Below are positions 1-8,890 of a DNA stretch of 44,635 nucleotides, piece after piece. The DNA is from an uncultured Clostridium sp. GTDB lineage: Bacteria; Bacillota; Clostridia; TANB77; CAG-508. A program made the translations under genes and the position numbers. Every line of letters starts with the position of its first letter. Within the stretch, counting starts at the first letter, position 1. The stretch covers positions 1 to 44,635 of the forward strand of contig USRT01000016.1 of NCBI GenBank assembly GCA_900557195.1, read 5' to 3'. The notes beneath the pieces are model-generated. The model was not told the origin of the DNA and ran no database searches. It worked only from the letters and a program-made list of their open reading frames with translations.

Positions 1-103
1 CTCTTTCAATATTTTATTTTCAATTTACTTGTGACATATCTATTTTAAACCTATAAAATAAAAAATATTACAAAATATGTAATTATTTTGTAATATTTTT
101 TAT

Positions 104-1475
104 TTATATAGTATTATTTAATTCTTCCAAAGCTCTATCCGCTAGCTTAGTATATCTTAACTTTTTATCCTTTATTTTTTCATCTAGTTCTGGCAATATT
201 CCAAAATTCGCATTCATAGGTTGAAACTTATTATTTTCTGTCGAAATGTATTTTGCTAGAGCTCCTATCATTGTTTTATTTGAAAACTTAATATTTTCTT
301 TTTTTCCTAAAAATCTATTTACTGCATTTATAGAAGCCAGAATTCCAGAAGATATAGATTCTACATATCCTTCCACACCTGTAATCTGCCCTGCAAAAAA
401 TATATTGCTATTTTGTTTAAGTCCATATGTTTCATCTAATAAATATGGAGAATTAATATATGTATTTCTATGCATTACTCCATATTTCATAAATTCTGCA
501 TTTTCTAGACCAGGTATTAAACTAAATACTCTTTTTTGTTCTCCAAATTTAAGATTTGTTTGAAATCCTACTAAATTAAATAATGTACCTTCTTTGTTAT
601 CTTGTCTTAATTGCACTATTGCATATGGTCTTCTTCCTACTCTTGGATCTGTAAAACCTACTGGTTTTAATGGTCCAAATCTTAATGTATCTATTCCTCT
701 TTTTGCCATTATCTCAATTGGCATACATCCTTCAAAAATCTCTCTTTTTTCAAATTCATGTAGTTCTACTACCTCAGCCTCTATAAGTTCTTTGCAAAAT
801 TTTTCATATTCATCTTTATTCATTGGAAGATTTATATAATTTTGATTTTCCAAATTAGTGCTTCTATTTTTCCAATCCTCTATAGATTCTTCTTTTCCTC
901 TTTCTTGCTCATATCTATCTCCCCAAAAAGCAATATTCATATCAATTGAATCTTTTGTAATTATTGGAGCTGCAGCATCATAAAAATATAATCCATTATC
1001 TCCTGTTAATTCCATTATTTGTTTTGCCAAACAATCTGAAGTTAATGGACCAGTAGCTATTATAACTATTCCATCTCTTGCAAAATTTTTAATAGACTCT
1101 TCTTTTCCAAACTCTTTCCTAATAATCTCTATATTTTGATTTTCTTCTAAGTTCTTAGTAACTGTTTTAGAAAACTCCTCCCTATCAACTGCTAATGCTT
1201 GGCCAGCAGGCACACTTGTTTTATCTGCAACATTTATTAATAAAGAATCTAGCATTCTTAATTCTTCTTTTAATAATCCGACATGCATTAGTATGTAAAT
1301 TTGATTTAAAAGAGTTACTACAAACAACCTCTGCTAAATTTCTACTTGCATGAGCATCACTAAATTTATTTGGTTTCATTTCATATAGTTTAACTTTTAT
1401 GCCTCTTTTGGCAATTTGGTATGCCGCTTCTGTCCCTGCTAAGCCTCCACCTATAACAGTTATATAATCATTCAT
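104..1475 (-). CDS. trmFO: Methylenetetrahydrofolate--tRNA-(uracil-5-)-methyltransferase TrmFO, with one +1 recoding site
   Basis: TrmFO is the folate- and FAD-dependent enzyme that makes m5U54 in the tRNA T-loop of many Gram-positive bacteria. The N-terminus has the FAD-binding pattern VIGGGLAGTEAAYQIAKRG, followed by the family segments EMKP, CSNSFKS and TNAC-GLLKEEL. The start is ATG at 1475, preceded by GAAAGGA at good spacing; an upstream in-frame ATG at 1499 lacks a ribosome site. The gene is split: the first frame reads TNAC then CGG at 1280-1278 and soon stops. Skipping the C gives TNACGLLKEELRMLDSLL, exactly the family sequence, and the frame then runs to 104. The joined protein is about 456 residues, the normal family length. 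The zero-frame product alone would be only a nucleotide-binding stub. TrmFO identity is very secure; the recoding reading is inferred from homology. Confidence 0.93.
1278..1280 (-). other. CGG +1 recoding site in trmFO
   Basis: The sense strand reads TGT CGG ATT in the incoming frame. Dropping the C gives TGT GGA TTA (Cys-Gly-Leu) and restores the conserved NAxGLLKEE segment at about residue 66. Confidence 0.88.
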
Positions 1476-1514
1476 ATCTACAATCCTTTCTCTTAACATT
1501 TGATAAACATCGTT

Positions 1515-1657
1515 TGAACATTGGGGACGGGGTTAAATGTTCAAACATAGATATTTTAAGAGTCTATGTTAAATGTTTAGATTAACTGTCTATACTTAAT
1601 TATCAGTACTAAAGTATATTGCAACCATTTGAACATTTACCCCGTCCCCAATGTTCA
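1515..1657. repeat. Inverted pair of GGGGACGGGG repeats between trmFO and the SNF2 gene
   Basis: Two copies of a short imperfect palindrome lie at 1515-1543 and 1630-1657 in opposite orientation. Each has TGAACA/TGTTCA arms and a TTGGGGACGGGG core. The right copy contains the TGA stop codon of the SNF2 gene at 1655-1657. The whole block can fold as one large hairpin, so it may also end transcription. The arrangement resembles REP/BIME-type intergenic repeats. Confidence 0.75.
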
Positions 1658-4600
1658 TTTAAACAATTCCATAATCTCTTCTTTAGACAATTTGTTAACA
1701 AAAGTTTCTTTTGTAGATAACATATTATCTATTAATTTTTCCTTTTTTTGTTGTAATTCATAAATTCTTTCTTCGATTGAATTCTTAGTAATCAATTTAT
1801 ATACCTGAACATTCTTTTTTTGACCTATTCTATATGTTCTATCTGTAGCCTGATTTTCTGCAGATATATTCCACCATGGATCATAATGTATAACCATATC
1901 TGCACCTGTTAAATTCAAACCTGTTCCACCTGCTTTTAATGATATTAAAAATACCTTTATATTATCATTTTGATTAAATTCATCTACTAACTTTATTCTT
2001 TCTGCTACTATAGTTTGACCTGTTAATTTAAAATATTCTATTCCTTCTTTTTTTAGTTCTTGTTCTAAAATATTAAACATTGATGTATAACCAGAAAAAA
2101 GAAGTATTTTATGTCCGCCTTCTATTGCATCTTTTGTAATTTGCATGCATTGATTAAGTTTACTACTTTCACCTTCATAGTTTTCTATAAACAAACTAGG
2201 ATGGCAACAAATTTGTCTTAATCTCATTAGTAAGGCAAGTATTTTCATTTGGCTAGCTTCAAATCCTCTATTTTTTATTTCCACCTGAACTTCTTGTTTT
2301 GCCTGCGCTAAATAAGACATATATACATCTAATTGTTCTCCCTGCATCTCATTATTTAATACAGTAATTGTTTTATCTGGCAATTCTGTTAATACATCTT
2401 TTTTTATTCTTCTTAAAATAAATGGTGATATTAATTTTTTTAGTCTATTTGTTAAAAATGCATCATTTTCTTTTATAATTGGCAATTCGTAAATCTGCTT
2501 AAATTTTCTATAACTAAACAGATATCCTGGCATAATAAAGTCAAAGATAGACCATAATTCTGACAAAGAATTCTCTATTGGTGTTCCTGTTAATGCAAAT
2601 TTTGTTTTAGCATTTATTTCTTTTATTGCTTTGGAATTTTGAGTATTATTATTCTTTATATATTGAGCTTCATCTGCAATTATATATTGAAACTTAGTAT
2701 TTTTCTTTTTGTATAAGTCTATATCTCTTTTTAATAAATCGTATGAAGTAATAATAACATCATAGTTATTTATTTCATTTATTTGATTTTCCCTGTCTTC
2801 TACATTTCCATGTATAACTTGTACTTTAAGATTACTTGCAAACTTGCTAATTTCTGATTGCCAATTTAATGTAAGAGAACTTGGTGTTACTACAATAGTA
2901 GGTTTTGTATCTTTATTATTTTCTTTGTAATCTAATATAAGTGCAAGTAATTGTACTGTTTTACCAAGTCCCATATCATCAGCTAAGATTCCTCCCAAGT
3001 TATACTCATCTAAACTCTTAAGCCATTTAAATCCTATTTTCTGATATAATCTTAAATCAGCATTTAATGATTTTGGAACCTGAATATTGTCATCTAATTC
3101 ATCGATATCTATATCTCTTATAATTTTCTTATATTGTTCATCTTTATTTACATTAACATTTTTTAAATTTTCTAGTAATTTATCTAAATATAATGATCTG
3201 TATACAGGTAATTTCAAAGTTCCTTTCTCAAGTTCTTTATAATCAATATCTAAACTTTCAGTAATATTGCTCATAAATTCCAAATCTTCATTATTTTCTA
3301 GTTCTAAAAAGCTACCATCTTTTAATCTATAAAATTTCTTTTTTAATTTATATTTATTTAATATATTAACTAATTCTGAAGGATCAAAGTCAAATTTAGT
3401 TAAATCTACATTTAATAAATTATTTTCTACTCTTACTCCTAAAGATACTATTTTAGGACCTTTAACCTCTTTTTGTTTAAAGTTATCTGTAACTAAAACC
3501 TCAAATTTCTGCATATATATTTCAATATCATTAGTTAAAAAATTATATATTAAATCATCATTTACTAAAATAAGTCTTGCATTTGCACTATCAAACATAA
3601 ATCCTGTTTTTCTAAATATTTCTAAGTCTTCGGATTCTTTTAGAACATCTCTCGGAATCTGTATATCATTTTCTACAAGTGGATTAAATGAATATTCTCC
3701 ATATATAAATTTTATATCTGCTGTAATAAAATTATTTTTATCATAATCTAAGTATACTTTTACATATAATTCCTTTGGAACATATTTTTCTATTTCTTCT
3801 TCACTTAATTTATCTAAACCTATATATTTTTTAGTTGTCGGATACACTATTGAAAGTAAATTATTTAAATCTTCTTTAAAGAAATCTATTTCCTGTGTAA
3901 AGTTTTTTCTATATATGTCTAATATCTGTAATATATCTTTTTCTCTTCTTTTATCACATTTATATATTTTATCATCTATATAAAAGTATAAATAATCCTT
4001 ACCATGAAAAATATCATATGAATATATATCTATATTTGGTTTAAGAATATATTCATCTTCATTTTTCTCTTGCAAAATAAACTTAATATCTGGTTCATTA
4101 TCCATAAATAATATTTCACGTTCTTCATTTTGATCTTGCATAACTATATATCTATTTTTTAATATACTAAATAGTTCATCCATTCCAGTATTAGAAAGTA
4201 AAATATAGCTATCGCTTAAAGCTCTTGCATAATATCCATAATTGTTAGATGATTCATTTGCATACTTAATTATTTCACCATATTTCATTATAAAATTTAA
4301 AATCTCAATATCTTCTTTAGCAAAAGCCTCTTTTATATGCTTAAATTCTAGGTTTGCTCCATACTTAAAAACTTCCTCTTTCATCATTCTGTCAAAAAAA
4401 TCTGGCAAACTTTTAATTTTATACAAATTTTTATTACCTATTTTAAACTCGACCTTAATATTTTTATTTTGCTCATTGTAGATTAATTTAGGATATATTT
4501 TTATATTCCCCTCATTTATTATCGTTTTCTCTATTCTTTCATTTTCTGAATCTTCTATATCTAGATAAAATTGATTTATTAATTGTTTAAATATTCTGTG

Positions 4601-4972
4601 GTTATTTTTTAGTTTTGCATTTACTTTTTTATTTCTCGTTTTATCTTCTTTATTAATATTTAATATATATTTATTATTATTTGAAAATTCATTCATAGTA
4701 GCAATAATATGCTTACATGCAGAGTAACTATCTTCATATTCTGCACATGTGCATCTTAAATCTTCTATCTCATTTTTTATTACTTTTATATATACATCAT
4801 ATACATTTTGAATTCCAGTAACATTTGATGAAACCTCAAAATTTGAACTATTATCATATATTACTTTTGTAATATTTACCTTTTTATCTTCTACAATTTT
4901 TTTAGCTTTAGTTATTTTTTCTTCTCCTGATTCACTATACAAATCTTTTAATAACATTTCATCTACAATCAT
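1655..4972 (-). CDS. SNF2-family DNA-dependent ATPase/helicase with N-terminal SWIM zinc finger
   Basis: A 1,105-residue Swi2/Snf2 superfamily-2 ATPase of the bacterial type. Near residue 75 is a SWIM-like motif (CTCAEYEDSYSACKHI, CxC...CxH). A long middle region of about 500 residues matches the position of the bacterial SNF2-associated domain. The helicase core shows Walker A (DDMGLGKT), motif II DEAQ (IIADEAQYIKN), motif III LTGTPIENSLSELW, then the C-terminal lobe with SLKAGGTGLNLTGAD and ATDRTYRIGQ. The start ATG has AGGAG upstream. The family uses ATP to move along or remodel protein-DNA complexes; the bacterial substrate is generally unknown. No in-frame CGG occurs, and the frame is continuous across the whole length. 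It is probably monocistronic. Confidence 0.93.
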   Translation of the reverse strand: MIVDEMLLKDLYSESGEEKITKAKKIVEDKKVNITKVIYDNSSNFEVSSNVTGIQNVYDVYIKVIKNEIEDLRCTCAEYEDSYSACKHIIATMNEFSNNNKYILNINKEDKTRNKKVNAKLKNNHRIFKQLINQFYLDIEDSENERIEKTIINEGNIKIYPKLIYNEQNKNIKVEFKIGNKNLYKIKSLPDFFDRMMKEEVFKYGANLEFKHIKEAFAKEDIEILNFIMKYGEIIKYANESSNNYGYYARALSDSYILLSNTGMDELFSILKNRYIVMQDQNEEREILFMDNEPDIKFILQEKNEDEYILKPNIDIYSYDIFHGKDYLYFYIDDKIYKCDKRREKDILQILDIYRKNFTQEIDFFKEDLNNLLSIVYPTTKKYIGLDKLSEEEIEKYVPKELYVKVYLDYDKNNFITADIKFIYGEYSFNPLVENDIQIPRDVLKESEDLEIFRKTGFMFDSANARLILVNDDLIYNFLTNDIEIYMQKFEVLVTDNFKQKEVKGPKIVSLGVRVENNLLNVDLTKFDFDPSELVNILNKYKLKKKFYRLKDGSFLELENNEDLEFMSNITESLDIDYKELEKGTLKLPVYRSLYLDKLLENLKNVNVNKDEQYKKIIRDIDIDELDDNIQVPKSLNADLRLYQKIGFKWLKSLDEYNLGGILADDMGLGKTVQLLALILDYKENNKDTKPTIVVTPSSLTLNWQSEISKFASNLKVQVIHGNVEDRENQINEINNYDVIITSYDLLKRDIDLYKKKNTKFQYIIADEAQYIKNNNTQNSKAIKEINAKTKFALTGTPIENSLSELWSIFDFIMPGYLFSYRKFKQIYELPIIKENDAFLTNRLKKLISPFILRRIKKDVLTELPDKTITVLNNEMQGEQLDVYMSYLAQAKQEVQVEIKNRGFEASQMKILALLMRLRQICCHPSLFIENYEGESSKLNQCMQITKDAIEGGHKILLFSGYTSMFNILEQELKKEGIEYFKLTGQTIVAERIKLVDEFNQNDNIKVFLISLKAGGTGLNLTGADMVIHYDPWWNISAENQATDRTYRIGQKKNVQVYKLITKNSIEERIYELQQKKEKLIDNMLSTKETFVNKLSKEEIMELFK

Positions 4973-5050
4973 TTTATTCTCCTAGAACTTAAAAATTAAT
5001 TATTTAATTATACTATGCAATTCTGATTTTTACAAGTGATATAAAAAATA

Positions 5051-5082
5051 AGACAGGGAAAAAGTTTTCTTTCTCCCTGTCT
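5051..5082 (-). terminator. Rho-independent terminator of outlier cassette 1
   Basis: AGACAGGGA pairs with TCCCTGTCT around a short loop. It lies just downstream of the small membrane-protein gene in its reading direction. Confidence 0.75.
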
Positions 5083-5096
5083 TTCTTTGTATAGAT

Positions 5097-5441
5097 TTAG
5101 TCATCATCTTTTTCAGAGCTTTCGCACAAGCACTGTCCAAATGTCATAATCTGATATGCAACTGTAAATTCTATAGCAAATAATTTTGTAGCTCCCCAAG
5201 TCGCAAACAGTGTAACTCCTAGAATTATAGCCCCCATAATGAGCACTAGAAATGAAAGTCCCAACTTCTCAATCAGACCATCTCCTGCAATCAAGGATAT
5301 AAGAAGTCCTAATGCTAAAAGAAGCACTGTGCCACTGAGATGAATCCAAAGAAATGCAGTTCCTTGATCAGTCCAACCCCAGTGCTGAACTAAAAAGCTC
5401 AACCCAAAAACGATAAACCATCCAACAAATTTCCGTAACAT
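5097..5441 (-). CDS. Small multi-pass membrane protein of foreign composition, CGG at codon 3
   Basis: A 114-residue protein with about three hydrophobic segments (near residues 5-20, 30-55 and 62-85) and a polar tail ending CLCESSEKDDD. I do not recognise the family. A very strong AGGAGG site precedes the ATG. Base and codon use differ from all neighbours: it is visibly richer in G and C and uses CTG, CTC and GTG. It has its own consensus promoter, an approximately 110-nt leader with small hairpins, and its own terminator, so it looks like a transferred stand-alone cassette. Codon 3 is CGG read without a shift (MLRKF). If the host shifted there, translation would end after about 13 residues. 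The function is unknown. Confidence 0.8.
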   Translation of the reverse strand: MLRKFVGWFIVFGLSFLVQHWGWTDQGTAFLWIHLSGTVLLLALGLLISLIAGDGLIEKLGLSFLVLIMGAIILGVTLFATWGATKLFAIEFTVAYQIMTFGQCLCESSEKDDD

Positions 5442-5569
5442 ACTTAATTCCTCCTGTAAATTTATTCTTTTTTTGTTGCGTATTTCTCATTGTGCGGTTA
5501 CCAAAAAGGTAGAGGATTTTCCTCTCACTAATTAGTGATAATAAGAAATAACTAATGTTACATACTTAT

Positions 5570-5598
5570 ATTATATATCGTTTTGACATAAAGATCAA
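5570..5598 (-). promoter_or_regulatory. Sigma-70-type promoter of outlier cassette 1
   Basis: On the minus strand, TTGATC and a perfect TATAAT are separated by 17 bases, about 130 bases upstream of the start codon. Confidence 0.7.
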
Positions 5599-5630
5599 GT
5601 TTTGACAATTCAGTATGTTATTTCCAAGAA

Positions 5631-5668
5631 AAAAGAAGTAGAATATTTAAAACATTCTGCTTCCTTTT
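5631..5668 (-). terminator. Terminator after the rubrerythrin gene
   Basis: A stem of GAAGCAGAAT with ATTCTACTTC (one mismatch) is followed by a T-run on the minus strand. It lies directly downstream of the rubrerythrin stop. Confidence 0.7.
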
Positions 5669-5674
5669 TACATT

Positions 5675-6343
5675 TTAATAATTTTCTGCTTTTATTTCAA
5701 AATATGCTTTTGGATGGCTACAAACTGGGCAAACATCAGGTGCTTCTTTACCAATTACAATATGTCCACAATTTCTACATTTCCAAATTTTATCTCCATC
5801 TTTGCTAAATACTAATCCGTTTTCAACATTTGCTAATAATTTTTTATATCTTTCTTCATGTTCTTTTTCTATTTTTGCAACTTCTTCAAATAAATATGCA
5901 ATATGGTCAAAACCTTCTTCTTTAGCTTCTTTTGCCATTCTATCATACATATCTGTCCATTCGAAGTTTTCTCCTTCTGCTGCAGATTTTAAGTTGCTTG
6001 CTGTATCTGATATTTCACCACCATTTAATAATTTAAACCACATTTTTGCATGTTCTTTTTCATTGTCTGCTGTCTCTTGGAAAATAGCTGCAATTTGCTC
6101 ATATCCTTCTTTTTTTGCTTTGCTTGCGAAATATGTATATTTATTTCTTGCTTGTGATTCACCTGCAAAAGCCTCCATTAGATTTTTTTCTGTTTTTGTT
6201 CCCTTTAATTCTTTCATGTTATTTCCTCCCTTTTCTTCTTTTACTTCAAATTTTTCTTTTGATGCTCCACACATAGGACATCTATTTGGAGCTTCTTCTC
6301 CCATATGAATGTACCCACAAATTTTACATACATAAGCTTTCAT
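5675..6343 (-). CDS. Rubrerythrin with rubredoxin domains at both ends
   Basis: A 222-residue non-haem iron peroxidase of anaerobes, reducing hydrogen peroxide with electrons from reduced rubredoxin. Residues 1-35 form a rubredoxin-like knuckle pair (CKICGY and CPMCG). Residues about 50-180 are the ferritin-like diiron domain, with ExxR/ExxH-type motifs (FAGESQARNKY, ADNEKEHAKMW, AKIEKEHEERY). Residues 188-222 form the usual C-terminal rubredoxin (CRNCGH and CPVCSH). Classical rubrerythrin lacks the N-terminal knuckles. An internal ATG at 6218, preceded by an excellent GGGAGGAAATAAC, would give the classical protein (MKELKGTKTEKN), so two products are possible. The PerR-like gene lies directly upstream on the same strand, which fits peroxide control. 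Confidence 0.93.
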   Translation of the reverse strand: MKAYVCKICGYIHMGEEAPNRCPMCGASKEKFEVKEEKGGNNMKELKGTKTEKNLMEAFAGESQARNKYTYFASKAKKEGYEQIAAIFQETADNEKEHAKMWFKLLNGGEISDTASNLKSAAEGENFEWTDMYDRMAKEAKEEGFDHIAYLFEEVAKIEKEHEERYKKLLANVENGLVFSKDGDKIWKCRNCGHIVIGKEAPDVCPVCSHPKAYFEIKAENY

Positions 6344-6356
6344 ATTTTTTTACCTC

Positions 6357-6746
6357 CTAATTACAATTTTTGCAAACTCCATTAATTATAATTGAAAAAC
6401 ATTCTTGATGTGCTCCTATTTTTTCTGCTAATGTTTTCATATCACTATCTAGTTTATTCATTTGTTCATTTGCTAACGAAATATCTGATACTTTTCCACA
6501 TTTTACACACTCAAAGTGAATATGTGGTTCTATGTTTCCATCATATCTATCTATCCCATCTCTCGTTTTTATTTTGATTATTTCACCATCTTGATAAAGA
6601 TTTTGTAAATTTCTATATATTGTAGCAATTCCTATCTCTGGCATTTTATTTTTCAAGTCTAAAAATAGTTCTTCAGCAGTGGGATGATCTTTTCTATTTT
6701 TTAATGAATTAATAATTGCTTCTCTTTGTTTACTATGTTTTTTCAT
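6357..6746 (-). CDS. perR: Fur-family peroxide regulator, PerR-like
   Basis: A roughly 129-residue Fur-family metalloregulator. It has the winged-helix DNA-binding region (IATIYRNLQNLYQDGEI) and a dimerisation region with the metal ligands HIHFEC. Two CxxC motifs (CVKC and CKNC) form the structural zinc site. The His in HPTAEE, the Asp in RYDGN, and the VSDIS segment fit the PerR regulatory metal site better than Fur, but sequence alone is not decisive. I place the start at the ATG at 6746, which has AGAAAGG upstream; an earlier in-frame start at 6776 would lie inside the operator-like palindrome. The rubrerythrin gene follows 13 bases downstream, so the two are probably one peroxide-response operon. 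Frame is intact and no CGG is present. Confidence 0.88.
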   Translation of the reverse strand: MKKHSKQREAIINSLKNRKDHPTAEELFLDLKNKMPEIGIATIYRNLQNLYQDGEIIKIKTRDGIDRYDGNIEPHIHFECVKCGKVSDISLANEQMNKLDSDMKTLAEKIGAHQECFSIIINGVCKNCN

Positions 6747-6761
6747 TATTAAACCTTTCTT

Positions 6762-6780
6762 GATAATGATTATCATTATA
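6762..6780. promoter_or_regulatory. Fur/PerR-box-like palindrome before the PerR-like gene
   Basis: The sequence GATAATGATTATCATTATA closely matches the 19-bp Fur box consensus and is near-palindromic. It sits 16-34 bases upstream of the start codon, which suggests autoregulation of the perR-rubrerythrin unit. Confidence 0.75.
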
Positions 6781-6947
6781 ATATAATATCAATTTATTTT
6801 TTTCAAGTATTTTTTAAAATTTATTTATTTTTATTTTTTTCTGTGTTAGAATCAATACTATAAAAAACTTTTTCATTCTTATTATTTGAAAATATAAGTT
6901 TTTAATAAAATTTGTTAGAGTATACTACTGCTCGAATGGAGGCTTTT

Positions 6948-7172
6948 ATGGAATTAAACAAATGTACAAGATGTGGTTCATTTCATACTTCTGAATCTAG
7001 TGTATGTCCTATATGCACTGGAAAAGATATTTCCGATATCGATAAATTAAAAGGATTTTTATCTGAAAATGAAATAACTTCTATTGAAGATATCTCTTAT
7101 CAAACTGGTATAACAACAAAAAATTTAAATCGTTTTTTTGAGTTAGATGAATTCAAAAAAATAAAATTCTAA
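6948..7172 (+). CDS. Small zinc-ribbon protein with helical C-terminal domain
   Basis: A 74-residue protein starting at the ATG preceded by GGAGG. The N-terminus is a four-cysteine zinc ribbon (CTRC and CPIC, spaced by about 14 residues). The remainder (KLKGFLSENEITSIEDISYQTGITTKNLNRFF) looks like a small helix-turn-helix. This layout is reminiscent of YvyF/flagellar-operon-type Bacillota proteins, but no flagellar genes are nearby and I do not assign a function. It is a monocistronic plus-strand gene, followed by a repeat pair that may terminate it. Confidence 0.7.
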   Translation: MELNKCTRCGSFHTSESSVCPICTGKDISDIDKLKGFLSENEITSIEDISYQTGITTKNLNRFFELDEFKKIKF

Positions 7173-7186
7173 ATTTGGCAAGATGA

Positions 7187-7282
7187 TGGACAAAGGGACG
7201 GTTCTCTTGTCCATTTTGTTTATCTGAAATATACTTAATTTAAAATAATAAAAAATGGACAAGAGAACCATCCCTTTGTCCA
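7187..7282. repeat. Inverted pair of GGGACGGTTC repeats
   Basis: Two 27-base copies lie at 7187-7213 and 7256-7282 in opposite orientation. Each has TGGACA/TGTCCA arms and a GGGACGGTTCTC (or GGGATGGTTCTC) core. The block probably folds into a hairpin between convergent genes. The same family occurs near 30.4 kb and 44.3 kb. Confidence 0.8.
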
Positions 7283-7339
7283 AAAAATGTCAATATCACC
7301 TGTCCTTTTTCCAACTTTAATTTTATATAAAAAACAAGA

Positions 7340-8645
7340 TTATTTTATAATTCCTAAAATACTTTTTAGTTTTTCTGTTTTTTCATTTGTTATATTATAA
7401 CACTCTTTTATTTCTTCTACTGCTTTATTTCCTATATTCAAGTCATTTGCATAAATATATGCGAAAACTTCATTTAAGTTTATTTTATCTCCAACTTTCT
7501 TTTTTACAATTATTCCAACTTGGTTATCGATTTCATCTTCTTTTTTTAATCTTCCTGCACCTAAATAGCAAGATATATTTCCTAACTTTTCTACATTTAT
7601 GCTATGTACATATCCTTCTTTTTCTGAAAATACAGGTATTTTATATTTCGCAAGTTTCAATTTTTCTGTATTTTGCAGAAAATCTATGTCTCCGCCTTGA
7701 TTATTTACAAGCTCAGTAAATTTATCATATGCTTTTCCATTATTTATATTTTCTAATATATTCTTTTTATTAACTTCTATATCATCTCCATTACCAGATA
7801 GTTTTATCATTTGACTACCAAGTTCTAATACAATATCTCTAACATCATCTTCCATATTACCTTTTAAGCTTTCGACTGCTTCTATTACTTCTAATGTGTT
7901 TCCTATAGAATATCCTATTGGTTCATCCATATTAGTTAATACACATACAGTTTCTCTTCCTGCTAAGTTTCCAATTCTTATCATCATATTAGCAAGCTCC
8001 TTGGCTTTATCTAAAGTCTTCATAAAAGCTCCACTTCCTACAGTTACTTCTAATACAATTTTATTAGCTCCTGCTGCAATCTTTTTACTCATTATACTAG
8101 AAGCAATTAGTGGAATATTATCTACGCAAGAAATTGTATCTCTTAATGCATATAATTTTTTATCTGCCGGAGCTAAATTTAAAGTTTGACCTATTAAACT
8201 TATTCCTATATTTTCCACATTTTTTATAAATTTATCAATAGATTGATCTGTTTTATATCCTGGTATAGATTCTAACTTGTCTATTGTTCCACCTGTAAAA
8301 CCGAAGTCCCCTTCCAGACATTTTAGCTACTGGAACACCAAGTGATGCAATAATAGGCATTAAAATCAAGGTAATTTTATCACCAACTCCCCCTGTACTA
8401 TGTTTATCGACTACATTTTCTCCAAACATTGATAAATCTAGCACTTCACCAGAATATGCCATTGCTAATGTAAGATCTTTTATTTCTTCGTCTGTCATTC
8501 CATTTATGTATATTGCCATAACTAGTGCAGCTGCCTGATAATCAGTAACTTCTCCTTCTACATATGAATGTATAAAATATTCAATATCTTCTTTTGTTAA
8601 AATTTTTTTATCTCTCTTTTTTGCAATTATCTCTAATATATTCAA
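7340..8645 (-). CDS. pdp: Pyrimidine-nucleoside phosphorylase, with one +1 recoding site
   Basis: Pdp/DeoA-family enzymes cleave uridine, thymidine or deoxyuridine with phosphate to give the base and (deoxy)ribose-1-phosphate. The phosphate-binding KHSTGGVGDK and the following KMSGRGLGxTGGTIDKLESIPG are family hallmarks. Later segments ALRDTISCVDNIPLIASSIMSKK and TVGSGAFMK agree. The start is TTG at 8645, with AAGGAGG ten bases upstream; a nearby ATG is out of frame. The first frame reads SGRGL then CGG (8303-8301) and goes off-register. Skipping the C gives SGRGLGFTGGTID and a normal protein of about 434 residues. The frame is otherwise clean. Confidence 0.92.
8301..8303 (-). other. CGG +1 recoding site in pdp
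   Basis: Incoming frame CTT CGG TTT. Skipping C gives CTT GGT TTT ACA GGT GGA (LGFTGG), the invariant glycine-rich loop, at about residue 115. Confidence 0.9.
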
Positions 8646-8890
8646 GATGCATAGTCCTCCTTTTAATTAACTTAAATTTATACAGGATTTTTTTGTTTTT
8701 TATTTTTCTTATCTTTTATAATTTATTATTATTTTTAATAAAATGTTAATTTTCAAACTAACTATAAGTATTTTATTGTAAAAATCTATTTTAGGAACTC
8801 TAAATAAAAATTTTAAGTCTGATACGATTTAATAAACCAATAAATTATATAGTTTTAACATTAACTATATACGTCTTTTCTTTTACACTT

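Noticed and set aside
6912..6947. Upstream extension of the zinc-ribbon gene to 6912
   Set aside because: The GGAGG site fits the ATG at 6948, and the extra residues look like leader sequence.
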